A stretch of 64,000 bases of DNA, taken from Perca fluviatilis (lineage: Eukaryota; Chordata; Actinopteri; Perciformes; Percidae). A model generated the notes under the pieces. It was not told the origin of the DNA, ran no database searches, and was given only the letters and a program-made list of their open reading frames with translations. The DNA lies in the NCBI RefSeq assembly GCF_010015445.1, contig NC_053112.1, positions 37,952,165-38,016,164 of the forward strand. Reading direction: 5' to 3'. Every line of letters begins with the position of its first letter. Positions within the stretch are counted from its first letter, which is position 1. The position numbers and the translations under genes are program-made. This document shows, in pieces, positions 46,119 through 64,000 of the stretch.

Positions 46119-46584
46119 AAAGGTGCCCCGCCACACAAAATTGTTTTTCCTTGCATTTTTTTAAATCTGTACGGTCCATATGTGTTTGTGTTATGAATGT
46201 GAAAATGAACGGCTACCTCCTCTGTCAGCTCTAGCCACTGAAAAGAAATAAGCGGAGAAATCAGGCCAATTACAACAGCTGGTCAGTCTGATGTGGTGTT
46301 GCCTGAGCTCATTACTATTCATGAGCTCCCCCAGTTGCGCTGGGTAAAGGACGCTGATAGCCAGGCTCTCATTGGCTAGCTGTTAGCCAATCAGAGTCAA
46401 GCAGCTTAGCTTGCTGAATATTAATGAGAACTGGCACAAATCTTCCTGCAGGCTTTCTATACCACGCTAGAATGGCTTGAAACAAGGTAACCAAGGCATT
46501 GTTTTTCCAAAAAATATTTTTTTTACAGTCCATGGTAGAACAGACATTACCACAAAGTCATGAAATACGTGTGGCAAGGCACCT
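46119..46584. mobile_element. TTAA-flanked MITE
   Basis: TTAA lies at 46115-46118 and 46585-46588. The inward ends are AAAGGTGCCCCGCCACAC (left) and AGGTGCCTTGCCACAC (right). Confidence 0.75.
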
Positions 46585-46588
46585 TTAA

Positions 46589-47090
46589 GTTTTTTTGTGA
46601 TTGTTGCGGGCAAAAATCCTTGATTATGCGGCACGTTTTCTTAAAAAATGCGATGGAATATGCGGGATATTTATGCAATTTTATGCGATGAAATTGCAGG
46701 AACTTGCAAAAACTGCGGTTTGATGAAAAAGAGAAAACAAAAAGTGATTCCCCCAACACCCTGCTTTTCGATTATGTTCACGTCGCGTAATTACGTCACT
46801 TCATAACGTTCCCATGGCAACAGGGGGAAATGGCTGCTCTTGTGTGAAGTAAACGCAACATTTTTCAACTTTCTGCTAAGATATATGGGACTTTTTTACA
46901 ACGAAAATGCGGGGAATATGAAATCATGCAAGCCCCGCATATTTTGCGTGGAAATCGACAATTTATGCGGCGAAAGTGCAGCGTATTTGAAAAAATGCGG
47001 CCCCCGCATAAATATGCGGACTTTGGCTGATTATGCATTGAATTATGCGATCGCATAATCACGTTGTTCTGGAGGGACTGCTTTAAGGGC
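46589..47090. mobile_element. TGCGG-rich repeat element
   Basis: The left side has TGATTGTTGCGGGCAAAAAT and the right side ends ATGCGATCGCATAATCACG, which are partly inverted. ATGCGG or GCATAA words recur more than ten times inside. It is probably a non-autonomous DNA transposon; exact ends and class are unsure. Confidence 0.45.
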
Positions 47091-47396
47091 TATGAGATGC
47101 AGCTCTGGTCTTAGGTGACAAACGCACGAGACATTTAAAAACTAGCAACATTGCGATGAGGACCCTGAAAGGGGGAATTTAACAGATATTATGTGAAAAT
47201 TTCACACACAAAAATGTGTTTTGTTAGTGCTCTTTGTGGAGTAAAAAAATAAAATAAATAAAAAAGGAAAATAAAGCTTTGGATGAACCTTCACTTCACA
47301 GTCATCGTGACAGTGCCATTTCTTTCCGGTGGCAATGCTTCATCATTTGCTGTTGGTTTAGACATGGCTTTGTAGGAGTTTCGGTCCATTGAACCA

Positions 47397-47747
47397 GGGC
47401 GATCAGCGATACCTGCAGGGCTGCACTGGGCGATCAGCGATACCTGCAGGGCTGCACTGGGCGATCAGCGATACCTGCAGGGCTGCACTGGGCGATCAGC
47501 GATACCTGCAGGGCTGCACTGGGCGATCAGCGATACCTGCAGGGCTGCACTGGGCGATCAGCGATACCTGCAGGGCTGCACTGGGCGATCAGCGATACCT
47601 GCAGGGCTGCACTGGGCGATCAGTGATACCTGCAGGGCTGCACTGGGCGATCAGCGATACCTGCAGGGCTGCACTGGGCGATCAGCGATACCTGCAGGGC
47701 TGCACTGGGCGATCAGCGATACCTGCAGGGCTGCACTGGGCGATCAG
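47397..47747 (+). repeat. 31-bp tandem repeat, 11.3 copies
   Basis: The unit GGGCGATCAGCGATACCTGC + AGGGCTGCACT repeats 11 times plus 10 bases. There is one C-to-T difference in the eighth unit. Because 31 is not a multiple of 3, a frame through it cycles and stays open, creating a false 126-codon ORF. Confidence 0.97.
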
Positions 47748-48102
47748 TTGCAAATACAGCATATTATAAATGCAGTCTAGTTGACTACGTATATATATGG
47801 CACAAGGGATCAGTGCAAATAAAAACAGCATCCTTCCTCCAAAACCTTCACCTCTTCTTGACTGTCCCACCCGTGGAGGGGGAACTGCCTGAGCTCTGGG
47901 TTACAATATACGAGGAGTGTGGATATTAAAGACCAAAAAAATTAATAAAAAATTAAAAAAAATCTAATTAAACCAGCCACTTTTCCAAACTAACCTTTAC
48001 CAACATACTGTGAGCTCTCTGAAAACATATGAAAGGATTACACAGGAAAGTTATAACCCCTATTCTCATCAACGTGATTGGAGGAGAACGTGTTCAAAGA
48101 GT

Positions 48103-48541
48103 AAAGCGTGACTTATGCTTCTGCGTAAAATCTATGAGACGCCGGAGCCGACGCCGGAGCACCTCTTGAAAAATCTAGATACACGACGTTGGTAGCGTTC
48201 CACCCCCCCCCGCCGACTCATTTCCTGGTTCTCCTTCTCCATAAACAACATGAGATCAAGGAGAGGGTTAACTTCTCCTGCTCCAGATCTCCCACTGTGG
48301 TCAAAAAGAACAGGGGAGACTCTTTGGTTCTCTCACTAGGACTCTAGAGTCGCTACTCGCTCCAAAACTAATCGCCGTCACTCTCTCACTTTACCACACA
48401 CTCCCCACACACACACACGGCCCTGCTATTCTCTTAAAGAGATCGACGCACACACCAACGCACAAGTATAAACATCAGTTTACGTAGGCTATGGAGAAAG
48501 CTCTGCGGGGAGCCTCTGCAGAACCATAAATCACGCTTAAG
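48103..48541. mobile_element. MITE with AAGCGTGA(C/T)TTATG ends
   Basis: The left AAGCGTGACTTATGCTTCTG and inward right AAGCGTGATTTATGGTTCTG are inverted repeats about 440 bp apart. It ends just downstream of the dgke stop codon, probably in its 3' UTR. Confidence 0.7.
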
Positions 48542-48646
48542 GGCCAATTGCAATGGAGGGATTAAGATTAAGAAACTGGGCTGCAGAAAACAATACAGAA
48601 CCTAAGATGAGAGAGAAGCTCCACATCACATGGCGTTTGGGCTGGG

Positions 48647-59814
<11,168 letters not shown>

Positions 59815-61100
59815 CGCTGCTGGACGGTGGCGACGGGTGATGCTAACGAGCGGAAATGAGTAAACAGCAGAGCTATGTAAACAACAACGGGTGGGGACGG
59901 GACACACGCGACCTTTTCCCCGCGACACGCATGTTCACGGACACCAACAGAACGCCGCCACTTCCGACCTAAACATCCAGATGTAGAACGAACGAGCTCA
60001 GAACAAGAAGACTGCGATGTGACGTTGAGCCAATGAGCTACCTCGCTACTTTAGCTTCTTCAGAGAGTATTTCAATGCCAAGATGATTCACTTCACCAAC
60101 AAGGGAAAACGCACATTTTTGAGTGGAGGGGATCTTTAAGTAAATGTACTTAGTTACTTCCACCAGTGGTACAATGGCCAAGTGCACTTACCTTCTCAAA
60201 TGTATTTAGGACTTAAAATGGACTTAGCCGCTGCTAACGACAAATGCTTTACAGATAAGCCTTTATGTGTTAATGAATATCAGGCACAGACACAATACAG
60301 AAACTATACTTTTAGCAATTGTAGTAGAACAAAATGAAGGCCGAATAACTTAAAGTCGCTATATTCTTTCTACTTAACATAATACATAATATATATTTAA
60401 GCGAACACGGAAAGTAACACTAGTACTAAAGTACATCTCAACTTTTCTATCATCTCTGATTATGAGGCGCACAGCCTACTGCTGCTACACAGCACGCATG
60501 CGTCGTGCGCTGCATCGTGAGTTCATGGCGTGTCAGATAATCACATTGAGGGAACAAAAGCTTTTTGTGCCCGAGGAATTAATCAACGAAATATTATCAT
60601 TAAAGTGCGCACGCTACTGGAGACATATGCGCAATGCACAAGGAGGGGGGGGGGGGCGTATAAACGGAAACGGAAACAATGACGCACATGACGTCTTCCT
60701 CGTGCTCCAAATCCATCATAGGAATAAATAAAACATAAGGCAGGCAAGTTATTAAACACAGTAACAAGAACATTATTAAAAATAAATGAGTTGATATCTT
60801 TGAAATGAGATCAAATCTTAATGATCCTTGAAATGTCCGGAAATGTGGCCATTGTAACAGCAAGCTAACGGTGCAAAGAAAATAATACCACAAACAATAT
60901 CAGCCATTATGAATGGGATAAAAAAAAATTGGCGGACTGATAAATGAGATATATCATATGCTGTGGGCCACTGTTTTACCCTGTTACCTTCAGGTCCCAT
61001 GAATCCCAGTGCAACAGTATCTAGATAGATAGATGTCACATTTGATATAGCATATAGTGTATCGTTGACCGCCTACTCCTACCTATTATCCTTATTTGTA
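59815..61100. other. dgke upstream region
   Basis: It holds the dgke 5' UTR and promoter, probably within about 200 bases of 59814. A CCAAT word lies at about 60032. A partial repeat end (AAATGTACTTAGTTAC, about 60136) and a poly-G run near 60645 follow. No gene was recognised; the 89-codon frame at 60462-60731 lacks supporting features. Confidence 0.4.
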
Positions 61101-61104
61101 AATA

Positions 61105-61453
61105 CAGTCGTGAAAAAATTAGGACACCCATGCTAAAGTTGACTAAAAAGAGGAATACAAAAAGTCATCTTTTGGAAATTGATCTAATGCCTTAATTTAA
61201 ATTCCAAAGGCCAAGGGAACTTTATCAGGATGCATAGTATCCTGGATCCATGAAATAACTGGCCTTTAAAAATAAAAATCTGCCTGCCTCTATGGGAATT
61301 TAACATAGGGGTGTACTCACTTATGCCCCCTGTATTTTAAGGAAGAACATTTATTTATTTACGATAAATATTTTTTCATTTCCAAAAGATGATTTTTTTA
61401 TTCCTCTTTTTAGTCAATTTTAGCATGGGTGTCCTAATTTTTTCACATGACTG
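61105..61453. mobile_element. Tc1/mariner-type MITE
   Basis: The inverted ends CAGTCGTGAAAAAATTAGG and CCTAATTTTTTCACATGACTG are flanked by TA at 61103-61104 and 61454-61455. The arms run about 70 bp. The interior (GGGGTGTACTCACTTATG) is like the 3' part of a Tc1 element. Confidence 0.85.
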
Positions 61454-61455
61454 TA

Positions 61456-62110
61456 TGACATAGCCTATTCTCAAAAAGTAGTTCAACAGTTCCCTGCTAG
61501 AACAGGTAAACCACCCTGAAACATGATGTAAGGGAGCCAGTCATTATTGCGAATTAGAAACCCAGGAGGGCTCTTGAATCAGCCTGAAGAAGTTCAATTT
61601 GCAATAATGACCCGCTCGCGCTACATTCTAACAGCCTTGTTGAATACTTTTTCTTTTTTTTTTAAGATTTCTTTTTGTGTCTTTTTCCACCTTTAATTTT
61701 TGACAGCCCTGGACCTCTGCGTCGAGGCACAAACCTCTCAATATATGTGCGCCTGCTCTACCCACTGATCCAACCCGGCCACAGCCTTGTTTAATACTTG
61801 ATTCTGGTTTGTCATAACATTCTTCGGTCTGTTATTTCTGTATAACAGGCCGTCGCTAAGTATAACAGACCGTTGCCATGGACGGAGATCTAATCATCAT
61901 TTTTGAATTGATAAAACTGTAGGCTATATAATAGGCTATACCTGACCATTTCACACAGAGCTCACCACTTATTGAAATGGTTCAAACAGCCACAAAAGCC
62001 TCTCCCATCACACGGCTGTGTTTGCATCGCCATCTAGTGGCCTCCCCCCCCACCTGCCTTATTAGACCTTACACAGTAGTGCTTTGATTCTTGCTCCACA
62101 TTCATTTAGC
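61456..62110. other. Intergenic, nothing recognised
   Basis: No exon or element end was seen, apart from an inverted pair TATAACAG(G/A)CCGT near 61840-61880. Confidence 0.4.
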
Positions 62111-62120
62111 AACTTTAGAG

Positions 62121-62746
62121 CAGGGGTGGAAGAAGTATTCAGATCCTTTACTTAATTTAAAGTACTAATACCACACTGTAAAAATACTCTGTTACAAGTA
62201 AAAGTCCCGCATTGAAAATATTACTGAAGTAAAAGTATGTAAGTATCATCAGTACCTCAAATGTAGCCTACTTAAAGTCCCATTTTAGAAACTGGAAACG
62301 GTCCAAACAGTTCTGTCAATCAACGAAGTGATTAATGATCTAGTCATTTCAGCTGGACTTGTAGGCCATTATATTGTTGGTTAGTTTATCTTATAATAAA
62401 ACATTGTATTTTAAAAACGACACGTGTTCTGTTTTTATGTTTTTAGTTTCTATATGCTACCTTTCGTTGAATTATTTTAGTGAACCCTACATGCCAAGCC
62501 CCATGAGGGTTTTCTGTTTTTCCTTTGCATGCCTTTTTTTTATTTTTTTTTTTATTTATTTTGTCATATAATGTAACACTGTAGTTTTTTTTTTTTTACA
62601 TATGCTAAATAAATCAAATCAAAAATGTAGCGGAGCAGAAGTAGACAGTGGCATGAAAAGAAAAGACTCAAGTAAAGTGCAAGAACCTCAAATTTGTAAT
62701 TAAGTACAGTACTTGAGTAAATGTACTTAGTTACATTCCACCACTG
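62121..62746. mobile_element. hAT-like element
   Basis: The ends CAGGGGTGGAAGAAGTA and TACATTCCACCACTG are inverted. The flanks CTTTAGAG (62113-62120) and CTTTAGAT (62747-62754) are an 8-bp duplication with one difference. ATTACTGAAGTAAAAGTA-type words recur. Confidence 0.8.
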
Positions 62747-62899
62747 CTTTAGATTTGAAATATCTCCTCAGTAACATGAGCAGGTATGGGACAGTTTGCT
62801 GGTGACGTGCAAAAAGAGGCGGATGATAAACCCCCCCCCCCACCCCTCTGGTCTGGACCTCAGAGCAGAGAAGGCTCAGGCAGGAAAAAGGTGAAGAAG

Positions 62900-62954
62900 A
62901 TGAAGACGCTGGTGGTGTTTTTGCTGTGCCTGGTCCTGCTGACCATCTCCACAG
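62900..62954 (+). CDS. Signal-peptide exon, probable C17orf67 homologue
   Basis: AAGAAGATG opens a frame MKTLVVFLLCLVLLTIST. The donor ACAG/GTAGGAA follows at 62954, leaving phase 1. The sequence is a textbook secretory signal. No further exon was recognised before 64000, so the mature peptide is outside the window. In human, DGKE is flanked divergently by C17orf67, a small secreted protein gene. Position, orientation and exon form all fit. The identification rests mainly on synteny. Confidence 0.5.
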
Positions 62955-63415
62955 GTAGGAAACTCTCAGGGATTTACCCGAGGAGAGCAGGAGCCTCTCA
63001 CGATGAATTCTGGGGTGACATTTGAATCCAAAGAATACCATTAGCTCCTGCAGCAGTGAGTAAGTCAGTGGATTCAGGTCAGTTGAGTAAAGTGAATAAT
63101 AGGACAGAATAATGATGATCTCATTAAGGAAAGTCTTGCGTGAATTTAGTGCATCCTTCTTTTGTCCCATGACTATACATTTAGATGCTGTATCAAGAAA
63201 GGGAAATGGTGTTTCTTTTTTTTTTTTACGATGAGTTTTGCACAAGTGCATTTCCATGTAGAATTGATTTTGTTTCAGCATGCATTCTTTCTTTGAACGC
63301 AGAGTGAAATTGCACTCAACTTGCACAATTACAGATTCCTCTGAAAATCAAATCTTTCCTAATGAGATGGCTGGAGAATGTGAGTGTTTTTTGCCACGTC
63401 GCTGTGAGGGGCCCA

Positions 63416-63448
<33 letters not shown>

Positions 63449-64000
63449 TCTGGCCTTGTGTTGATAGAGCTGGGTTGATCCAGCTTCCTCTGGGAGGAGA
63501 GGGAGAGAGAGCCAGCCGAGCTGCCTGCTGGGGTCACGTGCTGCCTGGCTCCCCGGGGACCGAGGAGGATGAATGGGCACTTTGTTACCTTCTGCCTCCC
63601 AATACTGCATACACGCCTGGGTTAGAGAGAGAGAGGCCAGGGGTGTGTGTGTGTGTGTAAAAGGCTTTGTGTGGTTTGTATGTTGTGTGTGTGTCTGTAC
63701 AGCTCCCTTGGGGCTTGGGCGTTGGGAGAATGAGCAGCCTCACATGGACTAGCTAAACAGATCAGGTCAGCCACAGCTCACCAGCAGCAGATAGTGGTGA
63801 GAGGTTTATTCATGGGTCTGAACACAGCTTTCAGTGAGAGGAATGGTATCCTGATTAGCCAATCCCAAGCCACGAAGCAAACAGCTGTCACGTTCATAGG
63901 AAGAAAAAAAAAAAAACTGAAAACAGTCTTAGTTCACCAAAGTCTTTTCAAAAAAAAAAAAAAAAAAAAAACCCCCCCCCCCCCCCCCCCTACACACACA
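62955..64000. other. First intron of the signal-peptide gene and window end
   Basis: It contains a (CAG)10 run at about 63418-63447, a short (GT)n near 63641-63658, and a terminal block of A24 then C18 (63951-63991) that looks like poor consensus. No exon was recognised. Confidence 0.45.

Noticed and set aside
47389..47769. 126-codon ORF with peptide repeats
   Set aside because: Created by a 31-bp tandem array whose period is not a multiple of three; no start context, splice signal or domain.
42754..48646. A PRY-SPRY exon for trim25 copy B
   Set aside because: Looked for LDPKTAH, RHYWEV and FPAFWIF-like motifs in open frames of both strands and found none; a formal translated search was not possible.
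60462..60731. 89-codon ORF upstream of dgke
   Set aside because: No domain, interrupted by a poly-G run, and no sign of conservation visible from sequence alone.
63280..63660. 126-codon ORF with a Gln run
   Set aside because: A CAG microsatellite in a chance frame running into a GT repeat; no supporting motif.

Overview
The window reads as nuclear DNA of a teleost fish, probably a percomorph. Genes are split by introns with GT-AG boundaries. Dinucleotide microsatellites are long, and Tc1, hAT, Harbinger-like, TTAA-flanked and LINE debris of fish type is dense. No CRISPR, operon, rRNA or stand-alone tRNA gene was seen. All exon models were derived by hand from splice signals and phase continuity; no alignment or search was run.

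Layout. (1) 1-9.5 kb, minus strand: exons of a UBX-like plus HECT ubiquitin-ligase gene resembling the fish G2E3-like family, with several reading-frame breaks. Its last visible intron holds a Tc1-like element that was itself interrupted by a LINE. (2) 9.5-16.2 kb: repeats, including a dead Sleeping-Beauty-type Tc1 element and a CpG-rich palindromic duplication. (3) 16.7-27.2 kb, plus strand: trim25-like copy A, 13 coding exons, 746 aa, RING / two B-boxes / coiled coil / Pro-rich linker / PRY-SPRY. (4) 32.5-42.8 kb, plus strand: tandem copy B, 9 coding exons, 529 aa, without PRY-SPRY and with a basic tail. (5) 48.6-59.8 kb, minus strand: a complete dgke (diacylglycerol kinase epsilon), 11 coding exons, 577 aa. 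(6) 62.9 kb, plus strand: a signal-peptide exon that fits the C17orf67 homologue, continuing beyond the window.

The order C17orf67 - DGKE - TRIM25, with DGKE and TRIM25 convergent, matches human 17q22 as I know it. This supports the orthology calls independently of the protein motifs. The two trim25 copies share almost identical blocks (exon 1; most of exon 4 through intron 5) set in diverged sequence, which suggests gene conversion.

Most of the rest is mobile DNA. Several insertions have readable target-site duplications: hAT-type 8-bp, TTAA, TA, and a 13-bp LINE duplication. These allow nesting and relative age to be worked out. Two stretches of mixed homopolymers (about 28.66-28.87 kb and the last 50 bases) look like poor consensus sequence.
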